In this document: in pieces, positions 51,123-60,175 of the stretch
Layout: each line of letters opens with the position of its first letter
Position numbering within the stretch: the first letter of the stretch is position 1
Source of the DNA: Streptomyces uncialis
GTDB taxonomy: Bacteria > Actinomycetota > Actinomycetes > Streptomycetales > Streptomycetaceae
Length of the DNA stretch: 64,000 nt
NCBI RefSeq assembly: GCF_001905345.1
Contig: NZ_LFBV01000003.1
Location: forward strand, 124,001 to 188,000
Direction: 5' to 3'
The notes under the pieces: model-generated
What the model was told of the DNA's origin: nothing
Databases searched by the model: none
What the model saw: only the letters and a program-made list of their open reading frames with translations
Made by a program: the position numbers and the translations under genes

Positions 51123-52421
51123 TCAAGGGTGAAGGAACTTACTTCGCCCGCGGGTCCGCTCCGCGATCCAGCCCGCCATGGCCCGTACGCCGATGCCGAT
51201 GGCACGCTCGTCCGGGGCGAAGTCGGGAAAGTGCGGGTAACTCGTGGTAACAGGCGCGCCGGGCGCGCGGACGCCGAGGAAGGTGAACGTACCGGGGAGT
51301 CGGTCCAGGTAGAGGGCGAAGTCCTCGCCGCTGAAGGGTGGGAAGGCGGCATGGAGCCGGATGACGGCGTCCCGACCGCGGGTGCGGCGCAGATACCGGG
51401 CGAGCGCGCGGCCGTCGCGCTCCGGGCAGACCATCGCCGGGAACGGCCCGGCGGGGAAGCTCACCCGGGCCCCGGGGAACGACGCGGCCAGTCGGCGGAT
51501 GTCTTCTCGGACGTCCAGGTACCGGTCCTCGGGCCAACAGCGGTAGGACACGCTCACCCCGGCCTCCTGTGCGCGGGCCTGTACGGTCACGAACCGGGCC
51601 AGCGGCCCGTCGGGCGTGCGGGCGTCGGCGACCAGTCGCTCAAGGTCCGCGGGAGTGCGCGGCAAGGGCACCGTCGCGAGCCCGCCGATCTGTTCGGCCA
51701 GTCGTCGCGCCGTACCGGGCGCGTCCGGCCCAGGGACGGTCACCTCCGCCTTGTCCTGGCCCGGCATCCCGAATCCCGGGGTCACGGCGAACCGGCCGAC
51801 GGGGAACGGCCCGCAGTGCAGCGCGTGGATCTCCTTCGTACCGGTGCGCTCCAGCACGCCCGCGTCGATCAGCGCACGGGCTCCGGACAGGGTCTCCTCG
51901 GCGGGCTGGAAGAGGAACACCGCCGTTCCGTCCAGCCGGCGCCGCAACCGCGACAGGACCCGTGCGACACCCAGTGCGATGACGGTGTGGACGTCGTGCC
52001 CGCAGAGATGGGCCACCGACGGGCCGCCACCGATGATGTCCCTGGCCGGTACCGCGTCCATGTCCGCCCGGTACGCGACGGTCCGGCCCGGACGCGCCCC
52101 CCGCAGGACGCCGACGACACCGTGGCCGCCGACCCCGGTGGTCACGTCGAGCCCGGCCGCCCGCAGCTCGCGGGCCACCACACCGGCGGTACGCCGCTCC
52201 TGCCCCGGCGCCTCGGGATGCCGGTGGAGGTCCCGCCGCAGCGCGATCAGCCCCCGCTCCAGACGTGCCGCCTCGGCGTCCACCGCCCCTTGGCCCACCG
52301 GCCGGGTCCGCCCGGCGGCGACGGCGCCCCCCTCGGCTCCCCAGACCGTCCCGACACCAGCAGCCCCGGCACCGGCCAGCAGCGTTCGGCGCGGAAGGCC
52401 GCGCTCCACGGGACGTTCCAC
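51123..52421 (-). CDS. Secreted M20-family amidohydrolase (Tat-type signal)
   Basis: A 432-residue M20D-like metallopeptidase/amidohydrolase. The N-terminus GLPRRTLLAGAGAAGVG is a twin-arginine-type signal. Metal-site sequences are present: LRRDLHRHPE, YRADMDAVPA, HLCGHDVHTVIALGVARVL and FQPAEET with the catalytic Glu, and a late His in the YPHFPDFAPDE region. Such enzymes cut N-acyl amino acids or amide conjugates with one or two metal ions. The start is GTG 52421 after GGGGG. It appears monocistronic. The substrate is unknown. Confidence 0.85.
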   Translation of the reverse strand: MERPVERGLPRRTLLAGAGAAGVGTVWGAEGGAVAAGRTRPVGQGAVDAEAARLERGLIALRRDLHRHPEAPGQERRTAGVVARELRAAGLDVTTGVGGHGVVGVLRGARPGRTVAYRADMDAVPARDIIGGGPSVAHLCGHDVHTVIALGVARVLSRLRRRLDGTAVFLFQPAEETLSGARALIDAGVLERTGTKEIHALHCGPFPVGRFAVTPGFGMPGQDKAEVTVPGPDAPGTARRLAEQIGGLATVPLPRTPADLERLVADARTPDGPLARFVTVQARAQEAGVSVSYRCWPEDRYLDVREDIRRLAASFPGARVSFPAGPFPAMVCPERDGRALARYLRRTRGRDAVIRLHAAFPPFSGEDFALYLDRLPGTFTFLGVRAPGAPVTTSYPHFPDFAPDERAIGIGVRAMAGWIAERTRGRSKFLHP

Positions 52422-52701
52422 TGTTCCCCCTCGTGATCCTTCGGTCGGCCTTCCGCGGCACGCCGCGGACGGCGGCTACGCCCTCACCACGTGGCGGACG
52501 GCGGCTCCGCCCTCACATGGACGAACCGTCATCGCCGGACGAACGGAGGCCCGGACGCCCAACGATGGCCGTACGAAACGCCGTTGCCCATCCGGCGGGC
52601 CACAACTCGGAGGTGGGGGAAACCCCCTCATGGGGCCCTGCCGACGCGGTCCGGTCGGACGGCCTGACGTACGCGTCGGGCAGTCCGGCGCCGACGGGAC
52701 G

Positions 52702-53274
52702 TCAGTCGGTGCTGGAAGCCGCGCCGGTGGTGGAGCGGGGTCCCTGGCGACTCAGCCGGAAGGGCAGTACGTACCAGCACAGGACGAACCAGATCATCAC
52801 CACCGCGGCGATGATTGTGGCCACCGTCCCGGACAGCACGACGTGGAGGATGAGGAGCAGGGTGCATCCGATGGTCAGGGCCAGCAGCACCAGCCCGCAC
52901 ATCACCAGGCGGGCGGCGTAGCTGACGACCTCGTCCTTCATGCTCTGGCCGGAGAGGAACCGGTGGATCGACACGGGTGCGATCAGGGCCGCGGTGGCGG
53001 ACGCTCCGAGCGCCACCGTCACCACGTACAGCACCTTGCTGGGCTCCTCCAGCTCACGGAAGGTCTGGGTGAAGGCCACACTCAGCAGGAATCCGAACAG
53101 GATCTGGACGCCGGTCTGCGCGACGCGGGTCTCCTGGAGTATCTCGTTCCACCGCCGGTTCACCCGCTCCCGCGGGCTCTCCTCGGATCCCTGGCTCCCG
53201 GCTGCGGGATGTCTCCCGCAGCAAGAACTTTCATGGTCCGTCGTGGCTGTACCGGACCCGTCCGTCGTCGTCAT
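52702..53274 (-). CDS. DUF6328-type integral membrane protein
   Basis: A 190-residue protein. After a charged N-terminus (NRRWNEILQETRVAQTGVQILFGFLL) it has four membrane segments, roughly residues 55-70, 84-103, 122-143 and 148-170. The block RVAQTGVQILFGFLLSVAF matches DUF6328, common in actinobacteria and of unknown function. ATG 53274 begins MTTTDGSG. The neighbouring genes give no clue. The 280 bases between 52421 and 52702 hold only an imperfect direct repeat (GGCGGACGGCGGCT, near 52465-52510). Confidence 0.75.
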   Translation of the reverse strand: MTTTDGSGTATTDHESSCCGRHPAAGSQGSEESPRERVNRRWNEILQETRVAQTGVQILFGFLLSVAFTQTFRELEEPSKVLYVVTVALGASATAALIAPVSIHRFLSGQSMKDEVVSYAARLVMCGLVLLALTIGCTLLLILHVVLSGTVATIIAAVVMIWFVLCWYVLPFRLSRQGPRSTTGAASSTD

Positions 53275-53588
53275 CCGAGTTCCCTCCCCTGGGTGTCCCA
53301 GCCCGGGTACCCCCATCCGACGTGGACATGCCCTGGACACACCGGCCCCGGCCCGGCTCATGGCGACGGCGGCCGCATCGCGGCCACCGGACTCGCCGGG
53401 CTCGCCGGACTGATCGGGTCCACCGGCCTCGCCGCCCGGAGCGACGGCTGACACGGGACGGACATGGATCACGTCACGGGATCACCTCACCGGATCGCAC
53501 CGGCTGCCGGTCGCACCGGCGGAAGGGTCCGACGGAACGCCGCGAACCACGCCGGGCCGCTCCGTCAGAGGAGAACCGTGAGAACTGT

Positions 53589-53840
53589 TCAGGACTGGGC
53601 CGTGAGCAGGATCGCGTGGAGGACCAGGACGGCGGTACCGACCGCGATCCCGGCCTTCGCCATGGCCGTGTGCTGAGGCTCCGTGCCTCGCATGGCCAAG
53701 TATCCCGTCAGGATGGCGAGCGGCCCCAGAATCAGGCTGAAGAAGAAGAATCCGAGGATTCCGAGGGCCAGGCTGAGAACCGCGAGACCCTGGACATGGG
53801 AAGGTGCGCTGATATCGGACATGCTCTTGGAGGCGTGCAC
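53589..53840 (-). CDS. Small DUF4190-like membrane protein
   Basis: An 83-residue protein with two membrane segments (LAVLSLALGILGFFFFSLILGPLAILTGYLAM and IAVGTAVLVLHAILL). The HVQGLAVLSLALGILG opening followed by GPLAILTGYLAMR is the DUF4190 pattern found in many actinobacterial small membrane proteins. GTG 53840 is chosen because AGGAG lies 7 bases upstream; ATG 53822 is an in-frame alternative with no ribosome site. Function is unknown. Confidence 0.7.
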   Translation of the reverse strand: MHASKSMSDISAPSHVQGLAVLSLALGILGFFFFSLILGPLAILTGYLAMRGTEPQHTAMAKAGIAVGTAVLVLHAILLTAQS

Positions 53841-53994
53841 GATCTGACTCCTATCGTCGATCCGTGGTGCACTCTTCTCATCCCTGCGGGTACCCCCTCC
53901 CGCCGACGACATGCCCGGGAATTCCCGGGTCCCGCGCTCCCGGGTCCCTGTCCCCCGGCTTTCGTGCTCCCGTGCTCCCGGAGACAAGGCGTCA

Positions 53995-55692
53995 TCACTC
54001 CGAGGACAGTGTGGTGTCCGGCACCCGCCACGCCGCGATCACGAAGGCGAGCAGCGCCACGACTGCCCCGGTGAGGAAGACCGCCTGCATCGCGCTGACA
54101 TAGCCGTCGAGGAAGGGCTGTGCGACCTGGGTGTCGACAGTGCGAAGAAAGGCCGAGTCCTCCAGGTTGAGACCGCCGTCGGGCCGCAGGACCCCTTCCA
54201 GCGCACCGGCGTTCGCGGGCTCGGCCTCCAGTTGGCGGAACGACGGTTCCTCACGGGCCTCGGCCAGCCCTTCGCCGATACGCGGGCCGGCCAGCGAGAA
54301 GAGGATCGAGAAGAACATGGCGGTGCCCACCGTGCCGCCGTTCGAGCGGAAGAAGTTGACCGACGCGGTCGCCGCGCCCATGTCCCCCGGGGGGACGTCG
54401 GACTGGGCCAGCGTGGTGATCGTCTGCATCGCCGCGCCGAGTCCCGCTCCCACGAACAGCATGCCGATGGAGACGTACCAGAGCGGGCTGTCCTCCCTCA
54501 GCGTCGCGAACACCGCCATGCCCGCGGTGAGCGAGCCGATGCCCGCCACCAGGTGCACCTTGAACTTCCCCGTCCGGGACATCATCCGGCCGACCGCGAT
54601 GGTCGCCACCACGTTCGCCACCACGATGGGCAGGGAGGCGAGACCCGCGTTGACGGGAGTCATGCCCTGGGCGAGTTGCAGGTACAGGGGAAGCAGCGCC
54701 ATCGCGCCGAACATCGGGATACCGACGACGAAGTGCAGGGCCGCCCCCAGGCGGAACGCCTTGATGCGGAACAGCCGCAGCGGCAGCAGGGCGGCGTCCC
54801 CCATCCGCCGCTCGACCAGGACGAAGACGAGCAGACCTGCGAGGCCGACCGCGCACAGGGTCAGCGCCCGGGGGGAGCCCCAGCCCCAGCCGCGTCCCTG
54901 CTCGGCGACGAGGAGCAGCGGGACGATACCGACCGCCAGCGCCACCGCCCCGCCGCGGTCCAGCCGGTGCCGCACCGGCTTGTGCGGTATGCGAAGGACG
55001 CGCAGGATCACGACGACGGCCAGGGCCGCCAGCGGCACGTTGATCAGGAAGATCCAGCGCCAGCCGTCGAGCCCGAGAAGCGTGGAGCGTTCCGCGAACA
55101 CTCCCCCGACCAACGGCCCGGCTACGCTGGAACCGGCGAAGACCGCCGTGATGTAGCCCTGGTAGCGGCCGCGTTCACGCGGCGAGGTGATGTCGGCGAT
55201 GATCGTCATCGCGAGCGACATCAGTCCGCCGCCGCCGATTCCCTGCACCGCCCGGAAGGCCGCGAGCTGGTGGATGGACGTGGCGAATCCGCACAGCAGC
55301 GACCCGACGGCGAACAGGACGATCGCCCACAGATAGACGGGCCGCCGGCCGTGGATGTCGGAGAGCTTCCCGTACAGCGGGGTGGCGATGGTGCCCGCCA
55401 CGAGGTAGGCGGTGGTCACCCAGGCCTGGGCGGTCAGCCCGTGGAGGTCGTCGGCGATGGTGCGCAGCGCCGACGAGACGACCATCTGGTCGAGCGCGGC
55501 GAGGAACATGCCGAGCATGAGGCCGGAGAGAACGGTGACGATCTGCCGGTGCGTCAGCCGGGCCGGAGCGGCCTGCTCGCTCTGCGGGCCGCTCTTCGCG
55601 TCGCGTGGGGTCGCGTCCGGGGCGGCCGGGCCGTCTCCCCGGCTCACGCGGTGGTGCCCGGACGTATGGCGCCGGACGGCTGTGCGCCGCAC
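53995..55692 (-). CDS. MFS drug exporter, DHA2 (14-helix) family
   Basis: A 565-residue MFS transporter. After a 45-residue hydrophilic N-terminus, LGMFLAALDQMVVSSALRTI is motif D1, GKLSDIHGRRPVYL is motif A, and GSSVAGPLVGGVFAE is motif C. A large soluble loop lies before the last helix (EEPSFRQLEAEPANAGALEG). GTG 55692 is taken as the start; GTG 55647 is possible. It lies just downstream of a glycosyltransferase gene on the same strand. Glycosylation plus export is a known self-resistance pairing for macrolides, but a 400-base gap with repeats separates them. Confidence 0.87.
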   Translation of the reverse strand: MRRTAVRRHTSGHHRVSRGDGPAAPDATPRDAKSGPQSEQAAPARLTHRQIVTVLSGLMLGMFLAALDQMVVSSALRTIADDLHGLTAQAWVTTAYLVAGTIATPLYGKLSDIHGRRPVYLWAIVLFAVGSLLCGFATSIHQLAAFRAVQGIGGGGLMSLAMTIIADITSPRERGRYQGYITAVFAGSSVAGPLVGGVFAERSTLLGLDGWRWIFLINVPLAALAVVVILRVLRIPHKPVRHRLDRGGAVALAVGIVPLLLVAEQGRGWGWGSPRALTLCAVGLAGLLVFVLVERRMGDAALLPLRLFRIKAFRLGAALHFVVGIPMFGAMALLPLYLQLAQGMTPVNAGLASLPIVVANVVATIAVGRMMSRTGKFKVHLVAGIGSLTAGMAVFATLREDSPLWYVSIGMLFVGAGLGAAMQTITTLAQSDVPPGDMGAATASVNFFRSNGGTVGTAMFFSILFSLAGPRIGEGLAEAREEPSFRQLEAEPANAGALEGVLRPDGGLNLEDSAFLRTVDTQVAQPFLDGYVSAMQAVFLTGAVVALLAFVIAAWRVPDTTLSSE

Positions 55693-55933
55693 CAGCCCTT
55701 CGACGGTGCCGAGTACACCGTCGGAACCGAGAGCACCGTCGTAACCGGCAGTCGGCGTGGACGGCCACGGCGGGCGGCGCGGTTCACGCCCGTCGGGTCG
55801 GGCAGCCGGTACGGGCGGCCGAGGTGCACGGCACGGTTCACGGCGTCAGGGATCATGGAGGGTGGGGACATCCTTGGCAACCTTCTCTGCCGCACGTGCT
55901 TGCACCGTGCTGTCGGACCACTGAAATGGGACT

Positions 55934-56027
55934 GGTGAACCCGGGTTGCTGAACCCGGGTTGCTGAACCGGGTTGCTGAACCCGGGTTGCTGAACCCGGG
56001 TTGCTGAACAGGGGGTTGAACAGGGGG
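55934..56027. repeat. Tandem 13-14-base repeat between glycosyltransferase and MFS genes
   Basis: The unit TTGCTGAACCCGGG repeats about five times, with one copy short of a base, followed by two degenerate GAACAGGGGGTT units. Each unit contains the palindrome AACCCGGGTT. It may act as a terminator cluster or simply be a minisatellite. Confidence 0.85.
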
Positions 56028-56096
56028 TTCCGCAGCCGCCCGGCCGCCCGGTACGGGGGCCCGGTACGGGGTCCGGGCAGCCGCGGAACGGACGCG

Positions 56097-57314
56097 TCAC
56101 CCGACGAGCTTCTCCAGGTCGGCGACAGCGCTCTCGATCTCCGGCAGTGCCAGCATCGACATACGGGCCCGACGGGCCCGCGCGGCGATGGCGCTGTCCG
56201 CCAGCACCTCGCGGCAGGTACCGGTGATGGCGCCCGGTGTGGATTCGGTGACCTTCCGGCCGAGGCCGAGTTCCTGGATACGCTGCGCGTTCTTGTGCTG
56301 GTCCCCGAACTGGGGCAGCACCGCCACGGGTGTGGCCGTGCGCAGCGCCTCCCGGATGCTGTTGAACCCTCCATGGGTCAGGAAGAGGTCCACGGCCTCC
56401 AGCAGCAGCGGCTGCGGCAGCCGCTCGGCGACGTGCACATGCGACGGCAGGCCGTCGGTGTCCACCGGGATGCCCATGGTCGCGACGATGGCAGTGCAGT
56501 CGTCGAGACGTGACACCGCCTCGATGATCGTCCGCAGCGAGTCGTTCGGGTCCGGCATCCGGAAGGGCATCTCGGGCATCTCCTCGCTGCCCTGCCTCTC
56601 CTGGAACATGGGGAGCGCGGTGCCCAGGGCGGCGAACACCAGGGGGCGGTCCGTGGGCAGTTCCGCGACCCATCGCGGCAGCACGGAACCCCGGTCCACG
56701 TTCACCGTCTGCCGGTACGACCACGACGCCGGCAGATACTTGGAGAAGGAGAGCTCCGGCGGCACGTAGTCGATGCGGCCGCGCGGGACGACGGACAGGG
56801 GGTCCTCATGGGTGGGCAGCCCGAGTTCCTCCCGCAGGACGTTCAGATGCGGAAGCAGGTCGGCCGGGTCGAGGGAGTTGCTGGTCCCTGACGGGGTGGG
56901 CAGCTGGGGGATGCCGAGCTTCTCACCCATCAGCACACTGGCGAGGTCCATGCCGTCGCGGAGGATCAGGTCCGGCTGGAAGTCCTGTGCCACGGGGAGC
57001 AGGGAGCCGAGGAGTTCACGTGCCATGCCGCCGGCCACCGACCGGGACATGACCTGCAAGGTCAGATCGTTCCGTTCCTTCTCGTCCAGATCCGTCCGCC
57101 CGGCGATCTCCACCAGCTCGGGCATCACATCGGCGCCCGGCATGACGTCGTCGATGGGGGTCGTCACCCGGACGTCGTCGTGCTCGAAGACCGAGCCGAT
57201 GGGCGGGGTGGTGGCCGCGAGCACCTCATGGCCCGCGGCGGCGAGCGCCCTGGCGAGCGGCAGTTGGGCGCGCCCGTGCGAGGGGCTGCCGAGGGTGGTG
57301 AACAGTATGCGCAC
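56097..57314 (-). CDS. UGT/macrolide-type glycosyltransferase (GT1)
   Basis: A 405-residue GT-B glycosyltransferase. The N-terminus VRILFTTLGSPSHGRAQLPLA has the acceptor-site His typical of GT1. The C-terminal nucleotide-sugar domain has LVFAALGTALP, VHVAERLPQPLLLEAVDLFLTHGGFNSIREAL (the PSPG-like region with HGGxNS) and PQFGDQHKNAQRI. It should transfer a sugar to a small hydrophobic acceptor. GTG 57314 has GGAAAGG 8 bases upstream. With the MFS pump downstream it could be part of a drug-inactivation system; acceptor and sugar are unknown. Confidence 0.88.
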   Translation of the reverse strand: MRILFTTLGSPSHGRAQLPLARALAAAGHEVLAATTPPIGSVFEHDDVRVTTPIDDVMPGADVMPELVEIAGRTDLDEKERNDLTLQVMSRSVAGGMARELLGSLLPVAQDFQPDLILRDGMDLASVLMGEKLGIPQLPTPSGTSNSLDPADLLPHLNVLREELGLPTHEDPLSVVPRGRIDYVPPELSFSKYLPASWSYRQTVNVDRGSVLPRWVAELPTDRPLVFAALGTALPMFQERQGSEEMPEMPFRMPDPNDSLRTIIEAVSRLDDCTAIVATMGIPVDTDGLPSHVHVAERLPQPLLLEAVDLFLTHGGFNSIREALRTATPVAVLPQFGDQHKNAQRIQELGLGRKVTESTPGAITGTCREVLADSAIAARARRARMSMLALPEIESAVADLEKLVG

Positions 57315-58286
57315 GAATGATGCCTTTCCGATGGGCTCTGCTGGCGCGAAGTCCGTTCGGGGCCGCCGCGGAAGGTCACCGCCTGCGCCGGGCCCGGCGG
57401 CGGGCAGGTGCCGACTGAACCGCGACGTCGCCCCGGAGCAGGGCTCCCTTGACGGTGGCCGTACCGTCAACCGCCTTCGTCGCACGCTCCATTGGCCCGG
57501 CGAGAGGCCGGCGGGGCGGGCGGGAAGGAGCCGGACGCCGTTGTCCGGCTGTACGCAGCCGGGGGGAGCCTGCGATTCCCTGCCGCAAATGAATAATTGT
57601 GGTCGACTCACGGGCAGGTCAACGGTTGATTTCATCGTGCGATGAATTTTGGACAGCTGAAAGCCGTACCCGCAGGACGTGCGGTATGAGGCATACGGAG
57701 GCAGGGCGGAGGAACAGGCCGGGCGGGTCGGCGCAGGGAGAAAATGCCCTTCGTTTGCCCATGAACGCGATACGGCGGGCACCCGCACCGCTTCTGCGGG
57801 CTATGGCACCCCGTATACCGCACGGTACAGCCGCGACGGCACCACGGCGTGCGGCATCACCGGGAGCGCGGGCCCTGAAGAGCCCCTGACACACGGCGAC
57901 TTCGGCTCAAAAGAAGCACTCGTCACAGCGGCGTCGTGACTCCCAGGAGCGGCCCCGAGCTTCTCCACGAGGACGGTGGCGAGGACATCGGGATCACTGG
58001 ATTCACCCCGCGGCCCCGGCGCCCCGCTCGCTCGCTCGCCCCACGGGATACGTGACCTGCGTGATGACTGCGGGGGACCTGACGTTCAGCTCGCCGGAAT
58101 CACCGGTGAGCTCTTTCTCACCGCGCAGAGCTGTGCCGACATCCGCGATGTCCGTGCAGAAAGCGACACCGCGCTTCGTCGGCCCTTTCGCGGCGGCGAA
58201 GGAAGACCGGTGGGGACGCGAGGTATTCGGCGCGGCCCGTTCGGCACCGACCGCCGGTAGCCCACTCCCTATTCGGCACACATCAA
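57315..58286. other. Roughly 1-kb region without a convincing gene
   Basis: Several short frames exist on both strands but none has a conserved domain, consistent codon bias or a good ribosome site. Base composition is somewhat lower in GC than the neighbours, especially 57590-57900. Promoters for the glycosyltransferase lie at its left edge. It may be a decayed segment. Confidence 0.5.
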
Positions 58287-58319
58287 AAGACCCGGTCTCC
58301 CTGAAGGAGACCGGGTCTT
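58287..58319 (-). terminator. Rho-independent-type terminator after the tRNA-like gene
   Basis: A perfect 14-base-pair stem, AAGACCCGGTCTCC (58287-58300) with GGAGACCGGGTCTT (58306-58319), 5-base loop. On the minus strand the stem is followed by TTGATG, giving a run of four T. It starts 5 bases after the tRNA-like gene. Confidence 0.85.
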
Positions 58320-58324
58320 GATCG

Positions 58325-58394
58325 AGCGCTGGGCAGGCCTTGCACCTACATCCCCCCACGGGAAGTGGGGTGTCTTTCCTTGGACCACCAACGC
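58325..58394 (-). tRNA. Atypical tRNA-Gly (anticodon TCC)-like gene
   Basis: A 70-base cloverleaf folds on the minus strand. Acceptor: GCGTTGG with CCAGCGC, seven pairs with one G-T. Then TG, a D arm with a 3-pair stem GTC/GAC and loop CAAGGAAA holding the A14 and G18-G19 equivalents. Anticodon arm: CCCCA, loop CTTCCCG (T33, anticodon TCC), TGGGG. Variable GGAT. T arm: GTAGG, loop TGCAAGG, CCTGC. The discriminator is T, as in bacterial tRNA-Gly; CCA is not encoded. Odd points: G instead of T at position 55, C at position 37 and a short D stem. It may be a divergent, specialised or decaying tRNA. Confidence 0.65.
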
Positions 58395-58740
58395 ATGTCC
58401 CGCCACCGCTTGTCACGGCGGCGAACACACATGAAGCATATCGCATGATGAACGCGCCCCCGCACGAACAGCCCACCGTCCCGCACCGGGAGAAGCGCCC
58501 CCTCTCGCCGCTACGGCCATCCGGACACCATCCGCGGTCCGCACCGTTACGCCTTGGAGCGCGTACGGGAACGGGGCGGTCACGGGCGCCAGTACAGCGC
58601 GGGGTCCGGGCGATCGGTGAATCCGAGCTCCCGGTAGAGGGGCGCGCCCTGGTCCCCGGACGGCAGCGTTACTGTGGCCGGCGTTGCGCCAACCGTGACG
58701 CCGTACGTCGGCACCGCGCGCGAGCCGTCCCCTGACCCGA

Positions 58741-58789
58741 CTCCCGACTCCCGACTCCCGACTCCCGACTCCCGACTCCCGACTCCCGG
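58741..58789. repeat. Seven tandem copies of the heptamer CTCCCGA
   Basis: Six perfect CTCCCGA units and a seventh ending in G run directly into the ribosome site (GGAAGG) of the following gene. Units of seven bases outside a reading frame can slip and change the promoter-to-start distance. Confidence 0.95.
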
Positions 58790-58802
58790 AAGGATCATCA
58801 GC

Positions 58803-59270
58803 ATGTCCGAGGCCCGTCCACCGCTGCCGCCGTTCGACGCCGACAGCGCCATCGCCAAGGTCCAGGCCGCCGAGGACGCGTGGAACACCCGCGATCCGCA
58901 CAAGGTCGCCCTCGCCTACTCCGAGGATTCCGTCTGGCGGAACCGGGACGTCTTCCTCACGGGCCGCGAGCAGATCATCACCTTCCTCACCGCCAAGTGG
59001 GAACGCGAACTCGACTACGTACTGCGCAAGAGCCTGTGGTCGTTCGGCGGGAACCGGATCGCCGTCCGGTTCCAGTACGAATGGCACGACACCGAGGACC
59101 AGTGGTACCGCAGCTACGGCAATGAGTTGTGGGAGTTCGACGAGCGCGGACTCATGACCCGCCGCGAGGCCAGCATCAACGACACGGTCATCGCCGAGTC
59201 CGACCGGCGCTACTCGGGCCCCAGGCCCGAGCATGAGCGCGGCCCCGGACACGGCATCCCTCTGCGGTAG
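58803..59270 (+). CDS. NTF2-like protein, DUF1348 family
   Basis: A 155-residue protein of the DUF1348 group within the NTF2/SnoaL fold. Conserved blocks: KVQAAEDAWNTRDPHKVALAY, SVWRNRDVFLTGREQI, KWERELDYVLRKSLW, NRIAVRFQYEWHD and SYGNELWEFDERGLMTRREASIND. Members form a cone-shaped ligand pocket; the catalytic role is unknown. ATG 58803 follows GGAAGGATC at 8-9 bases; the seven-unit heptamer repeat lies directly upstream. Frame extension upstream would read through the repeat and lacks family sequence. Confidence 0.85.
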   Translation: MSEARPPLPPFDADSAIAKVQAAEDAWNTRDPHKVALAYSEDSVWRNRDVFLTGREQIITFLTAKWERELDYVLRKSLWSFGGNRIAVRFQYEWHDTEDQWYRSYGNELWEFDERGLMTRREASINDTVIAESDRRYSGPRPEHERGPGHGIPLR

Positions 59271-59313
59271 GCCCCCGCCCGGCCGGCGTGGGCCACGCTG
59301 CGATGCTGGCGTC

Positions 59314-60084
59314 ATGTCGAGCACAGAAGACCGCCCGGAGCCCGTCAGCCCGGACGCCACCACGGCGATCGCACGGCCACTGCTCACCCAGTGGTGGCTG
59401 GACCTCGCCTTCGTCCACTGGGCCGTGGACCCGGACCGCGTGGCGGGACTGCTGCCGGCCGGGACCGTGCCCGACACGTTCCAGGGGACCACGTACGTCG
59501 GCCTCGTGGCCTTCCGGATGCACCGGGTCGGCTGGTTCCGGCTGCCGGGTGTCCCCTACTTCGGCGCCTTCCCGGAAACGAACGTGCGCCTCTACTCGGT
59601 CGACGCCGAGGGGAGGCGCGGCGTGGTGTTCCGCTCGATGGACGCCGCCCGGCTCGTACCGGTGGTCATGGGGCGGGCCGGGTTCCGGCTGCCGTACATG
59701 TGGTCCCGTATGTCCGTTCGCGCCGAAGGTGACACCGTCGCCTACACCACGTCCCGGCGCTGGCCCGCGCCGCGCGGCGTCAGCAGCCGGGTCGTCATAC
59801 GCAAGGGCGGACGCGTCGGCGAGCCGACAGAACTCGAACACTTCCTCACCGCCCGGTGGGGCATGCACAACGCCTTCCCTCGCGGCGTCGCCTATCTGCC
59901 CAACGACCACCCGCGCTGGCCGCTGTACCGGGCGGAACTCCTGGAATGCCAGGACGGACTCGTCGCGGCGGCGGGGCTGCCGCCGCGGCACGCGGAGCCG
60001 GTCAGCGTCCTGTACTCACCGGGAGTCCCGGTCCGTCTCGGCGCGCCCGCGCACCGGAGCGGGGGCCGGGCCCGGGCTCGGTGA
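59314..60084 (+). CDS. DUF2071 family protein (YqjF-like)
   Basis: A 256-residue DUF2071 protein. Typical blocks: PLLTQWWLDLAFVHWAVDPDRVAGLLPAG, TYVGLVAFRMHRVG, PYFGAFPETNVRLYSVD and LEHFLTARWGMHN. The fold is related to acetoacetate decarboxylase-like barrels, but no activity is established. ATG 59314 matches the family start. It follows the DUF1348 gene by 43 bases on the same strand and may be co-transcribed with it. Confidence 0.85.
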   Translation: MSSTEDRPEPVSPDATTAIARPLLTQWWLDLAFVHWAVDPDRVAGLLPAGTVPDTFQGTTYVGLVAFRMHRVGWFRLPGVPYFGAFPETNVRLYSVDAEGRRGVVFRSMDAARLVPVVMGRAGFRLPYMWSRMSVRAEGDTVAYTTSRRWPAPRGVSSRVVIRKGGRVGEPTELEHFLTARWGMHNAFPRGVAYLPNDHPRWPLYRAELLECQDGLVAAAGLPPRHAEPVSVLYSPGVPVRLGAPAHRSGGRARAR

Positions 60085-60175
60085 ACAGCCGGGCGCGGCA
60101 GTGGAGTCGGCGCGGACGCCGTCCGCCGGACTGCACCAGCACGGGTGGGGCACGGTCCGGGCGGCGAGGGTGCGA

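Noticed and set aside
57599..57939. Short plus-strand frames upstream of the glycosyltransferase
   Set aside because: Two overlapping frames compete, neither has a ribosome site or recognisable family, and composition is mixed.
58339..58380. C-rich hairpin as a 6C-type small RNA
   Set aside because: The six-C run is better explained as part of the anticodon and variable regions of a full cloverleaf with matching acceptor, D, anticodon and T arms.
58003..58476. Minus-strand frame across the tRNA-like gene and terminator as a protein
   Set aside because: It would translate through a 14-pair terminator and the cloverleaf, has no conserved sequence and no ribosome site.
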